DNA of 64,000 nt from Dolichospermum sp. DET69 (GCA_017355425.1 CP070233.1:4009501-4073500), one strand, 5' to 3'. Shown: positions 45,311-53,504, counted from the first letter of the stretch. Translations and numbers: made by a program. Notes: generated from the sequence alone by a model not told the origin.

Positions 45311-45661
45311 CTAGATAAAAGTAGTTCTCTTATTAGCAATTTCAATTAATTCATCTACAAATTTACATAAAGTTTCCATATCATTATTTGGAGCTTTACA
45401 AACTTGTATAAACGTTTCATCTAAATCTGGTTTATCACCATCTTCCATCAGTCCGGGATCAAAAAAGATATGAACCAATGCTACCTTAGTGTTCTTAGCC
45501 CATCTGGTAACTTGAATTTCATAATGTCCATATAATCCATCATCATAGCGAGGGTCTTTACATATAAACATGGAACTCTCTAAAAACTCTATAAACTTTT
45601 TATCCGGTGAAATCCAGGTTCTTTTTTCCATTTTATTAATATCAAACAGTTCTGCGTACAT
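45311..45661 (-). CDS. Hypothetical island protein
   Basis: 116 residues from ATG 45661. The frame is open to 45721, but the longer start would translate the leader motif; placing the start at 45661 gives the same 35-nt spacing seen at other genes. Mixed alpha/beta composition, acidic centre (DPGLMEDGDKPDLDE). No family recognised. Confidence 0.6.
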   Translation of the reverse strand: MYAELFDINKMEKRTWISPDKKFIEFLESSMFICKDPRYDDGLYGHYEIQVTRWAKNTKVALVHIFFDPGLMEDGDKPDLDETFIQVCKAPNNDMETLCKFVDELIEIANKRTTFI

Positions 45662-45696
45662 TTCTAATTTCTCAATATAGTCAACAGCCCCAATAA

Positions 45697-45704
45697 GCGA
45701 TAGC
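45697..45704 (-). promoter_or_regulatory. Island leader motif variant GCTATCGC, site 2
   Basis: One base differs from the consensus. Ends 35 nt before the ATG at 45661; preceded by ACTTTTTTAAT. Confidence 0.65.
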
Positions 45705-45747
45705 ATTAAAAAAGTCAGCAATACCCTTATGTATTGCCAACTAATTG

Positions 45748-46026
45748 TTAGAAATTGTCTGGATCATTCCAACCAGGAGGATTCAATACCAAAGTTGGTT
45801 CAAAAATAACATTTGCCCCATAATCTCTAAGCAGGTCATCACAGTTTCTCAGAGATTTAATCAAACAACTACCAAAATCTGGAGTACAAGCGTTACCATC
45901 AAATATATAGAAATCAGGATGTGAGGAAAGACTAACTTCGGAAGCATATCGTTGGTCAATCCACGTAGGATGATTTTCATAAATTTCGATTTGGAATCCT
46001 TGATAATGAACTATCATGTTATTCAT
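45748..46026 (-). CDS. Hypothetical island protein
   Basis: 92 residues from ATG 46026 (MNNMIVHYQGFQIEIYENHP). An open frame to 46122 would cross the motif and overlap the next gene, so the shorter start is preferred. It contains YASEVSLSSHPDFYIFDGN and a cysteine pair. Function unknown. Confidence 0.55.
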   Translation of the reverse strand: MNNMIVHYQGFQIEIYENHPTWIDQRYASEVSLSSHPDFYIFDGNACTPDFGSCLIKSLRNCDDLLRDYGANVIFEPTLVLNPPGWNDPDNF

Positions 46027-46063
46027 GGGTGTCTTCGCAATTAATAAAAACCACAACCTTGCA

Positions 46064-46071
46064 GCGGTAGC
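46064..46071 (-). promoter_or_regulatory. Island leader motif GCTACCGC, site 3
   Basis: Ends 37 nt before the ATG at 46026. Confidence 0.75.
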
Positions 46072-46097
46072 GTCCCCACAGAAAAAACTTTTCAACA

Positions 46098-46310
46098 TTA
46101 CAAAATTTCCCCAATCACCCAAGCCTGAAAACTAATACTTGTCCATTGCGGTTTTAATGTTTCCATTAGCAATTCAGCTTTTGATTTAATTTCTTGGTTT
46201 TCATGATTATTAATTAAATCAATTAATTCCAAACAAATAGAATCTAACTCACTGAAAGTATCTATACCATCTTGGATTTTAGATTCTAACTTAATTAATG
46301 ATTCAAGCAT
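46098..46310 (-). CDS. Hypothetical small helical island protein
   Basis: 70 residues from ATG 46310 (MLESLIKLESKIQDG), chosen over a TTG at 46325 because of the motif spacing. Entirely helical with heptad-like leucines. Function unknown. Confidence 0.55.
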   Translation of the reverse strand: MLESLIKLESKIQDGIDTFSELDSICLELIDLINNHENQEIKSKAELLMETLKPQWTSISFQAWVIGEIL

Positions 46311-46343
46311 TTTTATTTCAAACAAACAACATCATCATTAGGC

Positions 46344-46351
46344 GGTAGCCC
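46344..46351 (-). promoter_or_regulatory. Island leader motif GCTACCGC, site 4
   Basis: Ends 33 nt before the ATG at 46310; preceded by eight Ts and ATTGG. Confidence 0.75.
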
Positions 46352-46479
46352 AATAAAAAAAAGGCAACTATTTCAGTTTGTCCAAAAACTTAAATCCCCA
46401 GTTTTCTCTGTTTTATGTTTTGCTATGCCAGAATCAAATTTTGTTACCGAGCCAGTAATAACTAACTCGGTTTTTATCT

Positions 46480-46788
46480 TTACTCTTTCCAGTTATTTGG
46501 ATTTTCTGGCGATGCTAAACTTTGTTCATAGGTATGGTTCATAGTCATATCGCTAAATTGCCGTTTGGCAATCTTTAAGCCCAATCCTATAAAATCTTTA
46601 TGATCTTCCTCATCCCATAACGGAGATAATGCAATCGCTTCAATCAATCTTGCATTATAATCAGTTAACACTCCATGTATTTCTAGAGTATCAACTAATT
46701 TCAACAATCTTTGTTTTGGTGATGGAGGACGGTAACATCTATTTGTTGTTAGCAATGCTTTTGGCGTAAAACCTGTTAATAATTTCAT
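46480..46788 (-). CDS. Hypothetical island protein
   Basis: 102 residues. Helical, with PPSPKQRLLKLVDTLEIHGV and a charged C-terminus. GAGG precedes the ATG by six bases. No leader motif: it follows the 46852-47496 gene with a terminator-like hairpin in between. Confidence 0.55.
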   Translation of the reverse strand: MKLLTGFTPKALLTTNRCYRPPSPKQRLLKLVDTLEIHGVLTDYNARLIEAIALSPLWDEEDHKDFIGLGLKIAKRQFSDMTMNHTYEQSLASPENPNNWKE

Positions 46789-46803
46789 GAATTTCCTCTA
46801 ACT

Positions 46804-46832
46804 AAAAAAAGAGCCGGGATTTCTCCCAGCCC
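46804..46832 (-). terminator. Hairpin plus T-tract between 47496 and 46788 genes
   Basis: GGGCTGGGAG AAAT CCCGGCTC-type stem followed by seven Ts, only 16 nt before the next ATG. Confidence 0.7.
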
Positions 46833-46851
46833 AAAACCTAAATCAAATCAA

Positions 46852-47496
46852 TTATTTACTGCCTTTAATCTTCTTAACATTTGATGGTGGTAACTCTGGC
46901 TGTTCTTGGCCACCTTCAAGAAGTGCAGTTATTTCTTCGCTAGACAAACCATCTAAACACTGCATATCACGAGTACCTTCAAAATCAAATAAAGCTGGTT
47001 GAGTCTGTAACAATCCAGCTATTTGTTGCAATTGCTTGTTTTCGGGTTCACCTTGACGTTCTCTCCAGTCGAAAGCAACTGTATAGTATGGACCATCTTT
47101 ACCAGATTCTTTGTTGAATTTGATAGTGAATATTCCCATACCCGGATCTTGTTCACTAATTACATCCTGAACTTTGCTAAACAAGTTGGAAATACTTTGT
47201 TTCTTGATATAGCAAACACAGACTGTATTTTGGGGCAATATTTTGGGATCTATATTTGGTGCAGCAACAAAGAATAATTGAATCCATTGACCTGTATATT
47301 GTAGTCCCAGATTTCCATAATACTTAGAGACTTTGATGATAGAAATATCAATTTTATCATCTGGATTACTGCGTCTGTGCTGTGGTTCTTTTCCACCTAC
47401 AAATATTCCGCCATCTTTGCAGTTTAATCTCACACTATAAGGTACATCAGGTAAAGAAATTGCATCAACTGGTTTTTTCCCAAATACTGAAAACAT
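46852..47496 (-). CDS. Hypothetical island protein, 214 residues
   Basis: The N-terminal two thirds are beta-rich (YSVRLNCKDGGIFVGGK, YTGQWIQLFFVAAP, GPYYTVAFDWRERQ); the C-terminus is low-complexity (LEGGQEQPELPPSNVKKIKG). The largest unknown in the island and abundant-protein-like in composition. A DNA- or RNA-binding structural role is possible, but no motif proves it. Leader motif at 47585, 88 nt upstream. Confidence 0.6.
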   Translation of the reverse strand: MFSVFGKKPVDAISLPDVPYSVRLNCKDGGIFVGGKEPQHRRSNPDDKIDISIIKVSKYYGNLGLQYTGQWIQLFFVAAPNIDPKILPQNTVCVCYIKKQSISNLFSKVQDVISEQDPGMGIFTIKFNKESGKDGPYYTVAFDWRERQGEPENKQLQQIAGLLQTQPALFDFEGTRDMQCLDGLSSEEITALLEGGQEQPELPPSNVKKIKGSK

Positions 47497-47584
47497 GATT
47501 TTTCCTCTTATTACAATTCAAACTATTTAAAAATCCAAAAACTCATGACATGACTAATCTGAAATGAAAAGCCAAAACCTAAAA

Positions 47585-47592
47585 GCGGTAGC
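47585..47592 (-). promoter_or_regulatory. Island leader motif GCTACCGC, site 5
   Basis: Ends 88 nt before the ATG at 47496, longer than most. Preceded by TTTTTTCTGT, identical to site 7. Confidence 0.7.
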
Positions 47593-47652
47593 ACAGAAAA
47601 AATGCAGAAATTTAGTATTTATTACCAAATTTCTACATTAATTCTAAACAAT

Positions 47653-48102
47653 TTATAAGAACACTGAAAGGGTTGGTTTTAATGTCATTGTCTCTTGACG
47701 ACGTAATTCATATTCCTTTTTAAGCCTAGAAAGGTATGAAGTGAACATTACACGATTTCGTTCTAATTCTAGTTCTGCGATCGCTTGTTGATGCTTCTCA
47801 ATTTCAGATTCAATTCTAGCTAAATCGTTGGCTTTGTTTTGAGATAATTTAGCCGTTGCTGTTCTGATATCTGATTCAAGTCTGTTTAACTTCAAATCAG
47901 TTTGGGGTGTTTCGTATTGTTTCTTGAATACCAAAACAATTTTGCTGTTATTGTTCTGGTAAACAGTTTTATTTTTGGTGTTTTCACAAGTACCCAAAAC
48001 TTCTATTGCTTCACCAACTGCTTCTGGCATCAAGCCTTCAATTTCAAATTGCAACTTAGAAATATTGTTTCTAAGCTCAAGTAACTTTTCCAGATTTTTC
48101 AT
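47653..48102 (-). CDS. Hypothetical coiled-coil island protein
   Basis: 149 residues. Two helical coiled-coil regions (KNLEKLLELRNNISKLQFEI and a run around residues 75-125 with LARIESEIEKHQQAIAELE) flank a beta segment. Function unknown. No leader motif; last gene of the unit starting at 48906. Confidence 0.6.
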   Translation of the reverse strand: MKNLEKLLELRNNISKLQFEIEGLMPEAVGEAIEVLGTCENTKNKTVYQNNNSKIVLVFKKQYETPQTDLKLNRLESDIRTATAKLSQNKANDLARIESEIEKHQQAIAELELERNRVMFTSYLSRLKKEYELRRQETMTLKPTLSVFL

Positions 48103-48165
48103 GATAAAATAACTTCAGTAATTAACTTGCTAGAGGGGTTAGTTGCAATCCTAACCCTTCATTTT

Positions 48166-48387
48166 TCATGAGTTCAATTCAGATTTATTCTGGTCAGACG
48201 TGGACATTGCCAGAATTGATTCTAAAGTTTCATGGTCAAACTCAAGTAGTTTCTTGCATCCAACTTGAAAAGATTGAAATTTCTCCCTAGCATAATCAGA
48301 ATCTACAAAGTTAGTTCTGAAGAGAAAATCATAATAATCCATATTCCAGTAGGCTTTTGCCAATTGCTTCAAAAATTCAGTTGTCAT
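48166..48387 (-). CDS. Hypothetical island protein
   Basis: 73 residues. Its ATG overlaps the stop of the preceding gene (TAATG), indicating coupled translation. Helical, with MDYYDFLFRTNFVDSDYARE. No family recognised. Confidence 0.55.
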   Translation of the reverse strand: MTTEFLKQLAKAYWNMDYYDFLFRTNFVDSDYAREKFQSFQVGCKKLLEFDHETLESILAMSTSDQNKSELNS

Positions 48388-48650
48388 TATTCATCCTCTT
48401 TGATATTAAATTCGTCAGCTATTTCTTGCCAATTAATTTCTTCAAGACTTGCTGTAAGTAAATAAATCAATGGTTGAAATAATATTGAATCTTTACTTTC
48501 TAAGAAGTGATTTTTCAAGGATTCAAAATATTTCTCTAGTTCACTTGCAGATGATTCACAAGGTAATCCATTGTTGGTTATCCACATTGAAATTACATAA
48601 GTTTCGTAATTTCTCCAACCTTCCCATCTACCATCATTCATCGCAGTCAT
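48387..48650 (-). CDS. DUF7249-like small island protein A
   Basis: 87 residues from ATG 48650 (MTAMNDGRWEGWRNYETYVI); an ATG nine bases later is also possible. It shares the pattern [Y/D]ETxxVSxWI near the start and SLxxxNWxx[I/L] at the end with the upstream gene, so the two are tandem paralogues. Similar small proteins occur in phages and plasmids. It overlaps both neighbours. Confidence 0.6.
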   Translation of the reverse strand: MTAMNDGRWEGWRNYETYVISMWITNNGLPCESSASELEKYFESLKNHFLESKDSILFQPLIYLLTASLEEINWQEIADEFNIKEDE

Positions 48651-48906
48651 CATCTTCTTCTGTATCGTCTTCGTCGCTATCAATCCCATTCAGTTCTGTT
48701 AATTGTTTCCAATTCACCACATTAAGCGACTCGGTAAGTAGGTCTTCTAACGCACTACAAAATCTGTTATATTGCGATTTGTCTTTGAATATTTCATTTT
48801 TGAGATTGGAGAAAGTATCTTTCAATTCCTGTTCTGACAAATCACAATCTTCAATCCATAAACTAACTTGCCAAGTCTCGTCATTTGAGTATCCGTTACA
48901 AGTCAT
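48634..48906 (-). CDS. DUF7249-like small island protein B
   Basis: 90 residues from ATG 48906 (MTCNGYSNDETWQVSLWIED), the start that fits the motif spacing. Paralogue of the next gene, ending in a highly acidic tail (DSDEDDTEEDDDCDE) suggestive of a DNA mimic or partner-binding tail. First gene of a four-gene overlapping unit. Confidence 0.6.
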   Translation of the reverse strand: MTCNGYSNDETWQVSLWIEDCDLSEQELKDTFSNLKNEIFKDKSQYNRFCSALEDLLTESLNVVNWKQLTELNGIDSDEDDTEEDDDCDE

Positions 48907-48949
48907 TATTTTTTCATCCAGATAATACAATCATGAACACAACCACTAA

Positions 48950-48957
48950 GCGGTAGC
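48950..48957 (-). promoter_or_regulatory. Island leader motif GCTACCGC, site 6
   Basis: Ends 43 nt before the ATG at 48906; preceded by TTTTTTCAGT. Confidence 0.75.
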
Positions 48958-48975
48958 ACTGAAAAAATAAAGCTA

Positions 48976-49176
48976 TCAAAGTTCAGATACCACCGTTGTT
49001 TTACCGTCAAAAATCTCAACTTTTACAACTTTTTCTAGGTTTTCAATCGGGTAAGTTCCCACATCGAAATATTTTCCTAGAAAATACTCAATCGTTGATT
49101 CATAAGATGCCGTTGCACTGATTGAGGTTTTCCATGTATAGCCTGTAGTGGTTGTGAGTTTGGCTGATTTGAGCAT
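48976..49176 (-). CDS. Hypothetical small island protein
   Basis: 66 residues, beta-rich (AKLTTTTGYTWKTSISATASYE). A good site (AGGAG) lies 7 nt before the ATG. No motif; follows the SLOG gene with a hairpin between them. Confidence 0.55.
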   Translation of the reverse strand: MLKSAKLTTTTGYTWKTSISATASYESTIEYFLGKYFDVGTYPIENLEKVVKVEIFDGKTTVVSEL

Positions 49177-49256
49177 TTATTTCTCCTGATGGATTTGCAT
49201 AATAAAACCCCTAACTCTGTTGTGAATAGAATTAGGAGTGTTAACATTAGAAATGA

Positions 49257-49847
49257 TTAAAACAAACTGAATTGAGTATGATTTGGTTTTGGTGGTTGAT
49301 AAATCGAGACTTCTTTAGTTCGTGGATGCACTTTAATCACAGGCATAAACTTCTTAACTGCCATGCAATAAGTTTTGAAAGCTCCACCTGTAAATCTTCC
49401 GTCATAAATTGCAATACACAAATCAGAATGATCAATCATGTATCTATTTCTGATGTGCATACAATCTGCGGTATAGTTGGGTTTGATAATTACTTGATTT
49501 TCTGTATATCTGAGAAGGCGCTCGCTTTCTTTCCTGTGCTGCAAACTCCACAATTCTGATTGATCAGCGCAAGGGATTACAGCCGTCCAAGGTAAATTTC
49601 TACTCATTAAAACCTTTGCAGCTAATTGATCTGAACCTAAAGCCATACCAACAAAAAAATGATTTATCCCCATGTCTAAAGCTAAGTCAATTGCTATATT
49701 GATTTGTTTGGTGATATCAGGAATTTTTCTATGACCTGTAAAGCAAGCAATTTTCTGAGAATATAGTTCTGGGTATTCTGGCTCATATCTGGTTTCTTCA
49801 ACAGATACACCATGAGCTTCAATTGTTTGAGCAATATATTTCATCAT
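49257..49847 (-). CDS. SLOG-family protein (DUF1273/YpsA-like)
   Basis: About 196 residues from ATG 49847. Rossmann-type nucleotide fold with ACFTGHRKIPDI at the front, GINHFFVGMALGSDQLAAK, and CIAIYDGRFTGGAFKTYCMA in place of the phosphate-binding GG loop. SLOG proteins bind or process nucleotide-derived ligands and occur in phages and defence or stress systems. Leader motif at 49878. Confidence 0.8.
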   Translation of the reverse strand: MMKYIAQTIEAHGVSVEETRYEPEYPELYSQKIACFTGHRKIPDITKQINIAIDLALDMGINHFFVGMALGSDQLAAKVLMSRNLPWTAVIPCADQSELWSLQHRKESERLLRYTENQVIIKPNYTADCMHIRNRYMIDHSDLCIAIYDGRFTGGAFKTYCMAVKKFMPVIKVHPRTKEVSIYQPPKPNHTQFSLF

Positions 49848-49877
49848 GAAACTACTACTAAAGACCAAAACCAAAAG

Positions 49878-49885
49878 GCGGTAGC
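49878..49885 (-). promoter_or_regulatory. Island leader motif GCTACCGC, site 7
   Basis: Ends 30 nt before the ATG at 49847; preceded by TTTTTTTCTGT. Confidence 0.75.
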
Positions 49886-49942
49886 ACAGAAAAAAATGAA
49901 ATAAATCCTAACCTTCGTGATGAAAGCTAGGATTCCAATTAA

Positions 49943-50395
49943 TTAAAAATCTATTTCCTCGCGGATTTGCTTATACCGACGTAAATCGTTGTGATTTCTT
50001 GCTTTTAATTCATTCAACTTTTCAAGAGCTTCATCAATGTTTTGAGTATTATAAATACAATACTGTCTACCCTTTTCAAATACACTATAAAAGCCTGTTA
50101 AACCAATACTTTTGCCATATTTTGTCAAATCCGTACACCATTTGACATAAAGATTATTGCCTACAGCAGCTAATTCATGCTTGGTTAATTCATCCTGTCT
50201 GATTCTATTACCTCTAGCGATAGCTGAACTTAAAGCTTGCTCACGAGATTGAGAAGAAAAATCAAAATCTTCACTTAAAACTAGCTTATCATTGAGATAT
50301 ATGTCATAAGAAAACACATTCATTCCTGCTGATTCACGATAATACTGACGAAGATTACGGATAGAACCTTTGATTTCTGGATGCTGGTAAAACAT
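49943..50395 (-). CDS. Hypothetical island protein
   Basis: 150 residues from ATG 50395 (MFYQHPEIKGSIRNLRQYYR). The frame is open to 50482, but that part spans the motif and would encode an odd hydrophobic leader. Basic and helical C-terminus (LNELKARNHNDLRRYKQIRE). Function unknown. Confidence 0.6.
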   Translation of the reverse strand: MFYQHPEIKGSIRNLRQYYRESAGMNVFSYDIYLNDKLVLSEDFDFSSQSREQALSSAIARGNRIRQDELTKHELAAVGNNLYVKWCTDLTKYGKSIGLTGFYSVFEKGRQYCIYNTQNIDEALEKLNELKARNHNDLRRYKQIREEIDF

Positions 50396-50436
50396 TCGTT
50401 TAAACCTTAGTAAAACATCAAAAACAAATTCTCTTC

Positions 50437-50444
50437 GCGGTAGC
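50437..50444 (-). promoter_or_regulatory. Island leader motif GCTACCGC, site 8
   Basis: Ends 41 nt before the ATG at 50395; preceded by CGTAATAAC, a possible -10 element. Confidence 0.75.
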
Positions 50445-50523
50445 GTTATTACGATAAAGATCATGAAAAAAATAACGATCACTCCCAGTTAAGGAAGCGA
50501 TCGCTATTTAAGCTATTCACAAT

Positions 50524-51117
50524 TTAATAAACTTGTCTGATAGTCAAATTTAATCTTCCTCCAGATTTAAGAAGATTAGATGTACCAAGAATTATGCCTT
50601 TAATGCCATGATAAAACATCCTAGATTCGCCATGTAAAATCAAGATATCGCCACTTTTTAAGATAATCTCTTTGGTAGGATCTTTTCTACGTTTACCACC
50701 TATGAGAAAGATTCCATCATCACCTAAACTAATACTAATGATTGGTGATTTTTGATTAACTTCAGTGTTATCTTGATGAAGTCCTAATTTACTACTCTGA
50801 GTATAATAATTAATCAAACAAGTCTCAGGTTTATAGTTATAATCTCCAACTTCTGCTGCTAGAGATTTAACTAAATTTCTGATAACTCCTGGAATTGGCT
50901 GCCAAGGTTTATTAGTTACAGGATGTTTATCATCATACCGATAACCATTTTGGTCAGAAATCCAGCCAACTTTACCACAATTGGTCATTTGATAATTAAA
51001 GGGAGAGCCATTTTTCATTGTCGGACTGAAAAGAGGGGATTTTTTACCAATTTCTCTACAATGTTGTAAAATTTCTTGTTGTTGAGATTCGGAAAGATAT
51101 TGTTGTAGATGTAGCAT
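50524..51117 (-). CDS. AlkB-like 2-oxoglutarate/Fe(II) dioxygenase
   Basis: 197 residues. The iron triad is visible as LGLHQDNTE (HxD) and MFYHGIKGI, and the 2-oxoglutarate-binding arginines in GGRLNLTIRQV. AlkB enzymes reverse alkylation damage in DNA or RNA; phage and plasmid versions may protect or modify nucleic acid. Leader motif at 51153. Confidence 0.88.
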   Translation of the reverse strand: MLHLQQYLSESQQQEILQHCREIGKKSPLFSPTMKNGSPFNYQMTNCGKVGWISDQNGYRYDDKHPVTNKPWQPIPGVIRNLVKSLAAEVGDYNYKPETCLINYYTQSSKLGLHQDNTEVNQKSPIISISLGDDGIFLIGGKRRKDPTKEIILKSGDILILHGESRMFYHGIKGIILGTSNLLKSGGRLNLTIRQVY

Positions 51118-51152
51118 AAAGATGTCCTAAAAAAATAAACTAAATTCTCTTA

Positions 51153-51160
51153 GCGGTAGC
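51153..51160 (-). promoter_or_regulatory. Island leader motif GCTACCGC, site 9
   Basis: Ends 35 nt before the ATG at 51117; preceded by TTTACGATATTGCA, where GATATT may act as a -10. Confidence 0.75.
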
Positions 51161-51192
51161 TGCAATATCGTAAAGAATTTAGTAATTCATTA

Positions 51193-51228
51193 AAAAAAAG
51201 CCCCAATTCCTATAGGAATCAGAGCTAT
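51193..51228 (-). terminator. Terminator after the 51242-51535 gene
   Basis: AGCTCTGATTCC TATA GGAATTGGGGCT-type stem followed by seven or more Ts, 13 nt after the stop. Confidence 0.75.
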
Positions 51229-51241
51229 TAAAAATCAGAAT

Positions 51242-51535
51242 CTATATTGTTGCTAAAATCTGACCAATTTTGTCATAGATTTCATTGTCAGAAATGCTTC
51301 TAAATTCTCTGTTTTTAACGTAATAATTACCATCAAAAATCATACATTTATCGTGATAATACAAAAATATGTATTTATCGGGATAACATGATACTAATTG
51401 TTCCAAATGTGGTTTGATCACTTCATTGAAATATTTAGTATTTTCCGCTAATTTTCTGAATGCTGCTTGAACTGGTGTTTCTCCAGGTTTCCTATCAATC
51501 GGCTGTTGTTGAAATTTTCTTACGAACTTGACCAT
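51242..51535 (-). CDS. Hypothetical island protein
   Basis: 97 residues; N-terminal basic helix (MVKFVRKFQQQPIDRKP), then a small alpha/beta segment with YPDKYIFLYYHDKCMIFDGN. GGAGGG precedes the ATG. No motif: second gene of the unit led at 52025. Confidence 0.55.
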   Translation of the reverse strand: MVKFVRKFQQQPIDRKPGETPVQAAFRKLAENTKYFNEVIKPHLEQLVSCYPDKYIFLYYHDKCMIFDGNYYVKNREFRSISDNEIYDKIGQILATI

Positions 51536-51556
51536 TATTTCCCTCCAGTTGTAATT

Positions 51557-51595
51557 AAAAAAAAAGCTTCTAACCTCATATAGAGATTAGAAGCT
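51557..51595 (-). terminator. Hairpin plus T-tract between 52025 and 51535 genes
   Basis: AGCTTCTAATCTC TATATGAG GTTAGAAGCT followed by nine Ts. Confidence 0.75.
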
Positions 51596-51617
51596 ATCAA
51601 ATCAATCAAGCAAATAT

Positions 51618-52025
51618 TTAGTATGGAGGATACCCATATTCATCATCTCCATCTTCACTTTCTTTAAAGCCATTCGTTTGACTAGTCTCATAACCAAACT
51701 CTCTAGATTTCTTAGCTGCTACTCGTTCTTGAATTAGTTTCTTCTCAGAATAATGTTCTGATCTGACACTTAACAACTCATCAACGGTAAAACCTAAATC
51801 TTGGATAAATTCAATTAATTCATCTAAAGATTTATCGTGAATTGGATCTATTTTCCATTCATCACCAAATTCTGTATTATAACCTTCTAAGCCACGTTTA
51901 TAATTAGGATTATCAAGTTTGTGCTGTTCCCAACTCATAACTCGAATAGCATCCAATAAAGTTAAACGTTGCTTTTCGATAACTTGAACTTCTTGTTGAG
52001 ATTTTGTGACAAATCTAATAGCCAT
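51618..52025 (-). CDS. Hypothetical island protein
   Basis: 135 residues from ATG 52025 (MAIRFVTKSQQEVQVIEKQR). A longer frame to 52154 would read through the motif. Helical; contains LDAIRVMSWEQHKLDNPNYK. Acidic end (SEDGDDEYGYPPY). Function unknown. Confidence 0.55.
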   Translation of the reverse strand: MAIRFVTKSQQEVQVIEKQRLTLLDAIRVMSWEQHKLDNPNYKRGLEGYNTEFGDEWKIDPIHDKSLDELIEFIQDLGFTVDELLSVRSEHYSEKKLIQERVAAKKSREFGYETSQTNGFKESEDGDDEYGYPPY

Positions 52026-52098
52026 GATGAAACTCCTAAAAGAAAATAAAATGAAAGAAAAAAAAGAAAAGGAATCAATTGACTCCCAAAATTTCTTC

Positions 52099-52106
52099 GC
52101 GGTAGC
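52099..52106 (-). promoter_or_regulatory. Island leader motif GCTACCGC, site 10
   Basis: Ends 73 nt before the ATG at 52025; preceded by TACATAATGAC, a good -10-like element. Confidence 0.7.
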
Positions 52107-52179
52107 GTCATTATGTAATAAAATGCTGAAATAAATATTCAATGAAACCTCCAAAAAATATTAGAGATTTCATTAAGGT

Positions 52180-52572
52180 TTATTTAACAACAATAGTTTT
52201 ACAACATTTCATAATATCAATGCTGCGTTTAGTACCACGACTCACACCGTCCCATATTGCCAAACCGTATTTATAGCCAGCAATTGCTCTCATTTCTGAA
52301 TCACGGTTACTATAATTTCCCATTACACCAATAACAGAAAATCCATTATTGTTTCTTGCTATGCCAGTACCGTTGAATTTGGCATAATAAACAGTCACAT
52401 TTTGATAATTTCTGGATTTGAAATATTGCTGGACTAAATCATCAACACCTGGAGCATCACCAATGATTACTTTAAATTCCAGTTCAATGATTTTATTGAG
52501 GGATGCAATAGCTAATTCTGGTAATTTATTGATAGACCTGCTACCAAATATCATGACTATTGGTTTATTCAT
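52180..52572 (-). CDS. SLOG-type Rossmann protein (DUF2493-like)
   Basis: 130 residues. IVMIFGSRSINKLPE opens a Rossmann fold, KVIIGDAPGVDDLVQQYFK is the DUF2493-type nucleotide-binding segment, and AIWDGVSRGTKRSIDIM ends the ligand site. Second SLOG-class protein of the island, suggesting nucleotide-derivative metabolism. Leader motif at 52609. Confidence 0.78.
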   Translation of the reverse strand: MNKPIVMIFGSRSINKLPELAIASLNKIIELEFKVIIGDAPGVDDLVQQYFKSRNYQNVTVYYAKFNGTGIARNNNGFSVIGVMGNYSNRDSEMRAIAGYKYGLAIWDGVSRGTKRSIDIMKCCKTIVVK

Positions 52573-52608
52573 TTTCGACTGTCATAAAATAGAAACTAAT
52601 TACAGGCT

Positions 52609-52616
52609 GCGGTAGC
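52609..52616 (-). promoter_or_regulatory. Island leader motif GCTACCGC, site 11
   Basis: Ends 36 nt before the ATG at 52572. Confidence 0.75.
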
Positions 52617-52651
52617 ACTCACAATAATTTGCAAATGCTACCAAAATAAAA

Positions 52652-53038
52652 TCACTTATAATACTCGCTATACGCCTGTTTAAACCAATCTTGCTGAATT
52701 ATCCAATTCACACACCTAATAATTCCATCCCCATGACATTGCAAAGGACTACACCAACAAGTTAGGATTACATTTACACCCTCAAGAACTTTAAAAATTA
52801 TATCCCTGAGAGCAAATGTTGTTTCATCAAGTATTCCCTCATTCATCCAAAGTTTAACTTTGTCGTACAAAGATTTATCGAACATTTTACAACTTTCAAA
52901 TCTTTCTTTCTCGCTGCTAAGTTTAAATGGATTATGCAAAGGACTTTCTTGTAAGCCATAAAACTTATTAGCTCTACCAATATAAATTTTATCTTGACCA
53001 ATAAAACCATCACGTTTACCATTGATTACTTTAATCAT
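52652..53038 (-). CDS. DUF4326 family protein
   Basis: 128 residues. YIGRANKFYGLQESPLHNPF and LTCWCSPLQCHGDGIIRCVN are the DUF4326 signature, including a Cys/His cluster that probably binds metal. Common in phages; function unknown. No motif of its own; second gene of the unit led at 53331. Confidence 0.85.
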   Translation of the reverse strand: MIKVINGKRDGFIGQDKIYIGRANKFYGLQESPLHNPFKLSSEKERFESCKMFDKSLYDKVKLWMNEGILDETTFALRDIIFKVLEGVNVILTCWCSPLQCHGDGIIRCVNWIIQQDWFKQAYSEYYK

Positions 53039-53100
53039 AATTTCCTTTATTTTATTAATTAATTCACTGCCAGAATTAACTAGCAGTGACGTTAAATTAT

Positions 53101-53331
53101 CTATTCATCCTTATCATTTAAATGATTAGAAATTACTCTTACAAGACTGTCAATATTTGATTGATTAAGCATTTTATTCTTGACTATCAAATCAAATATA
53201 TAAATTGACTGCATGGGGTTTAATTGTTTGAGCTTTTTAACAACATCACTCCAAACACCATTAATGATTTTGTTTGACAATTCTTCAGCAAAACACCAAG
53301 CGTCTGATGCTTCAAGATACATTTGATTCAC
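53101..53331 (-). CDS. Hypothetical small helical island protein
   Basis: 76 residues, helical (DAWCFAEELSNKIINGVWSD). An alternative ATG lies nine bases inside. No family recognised. Leader motif is 102 nt upstream. Confidence 0.5.
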   Translation of the reverse strand: MNQMYLEASDAWCFAEELSNKIINGVWSDVVKKLKQLNPMQSIYIFDLIVKNKMLNQSNIDSLVRVISNHLNDKDE

Positions 53332-53433
53332 CTCTTGTCCCTCTTGTCTAAACTAAATTATTCAGAATTTCGTTATTTGTCAAACAATTACAAACTCATT
53401 GTTTCTCACTTCTAAGCAAATCACAAACTAAAA

Positions 53434-53441
53434 GCGGTAGC
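53434..53441 (-). promoter_or_regulatory. Island leader motif GCTACCGC, site 12
   Basis: Ends 102 nt before the ATG at 53331, the longest spacing. Upstream is a 10-bp-stem hairpin (GTTGGTGTTA / TAACACCAAC, 53462-53493). Confidence 0.7.
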
Positions 53442-53504
53442 AAAGAAAAATTATGTTTTTAGTTGGTGTTACTAAAAAATCAATAACACCAACTTGTTTT
53501 GTTA

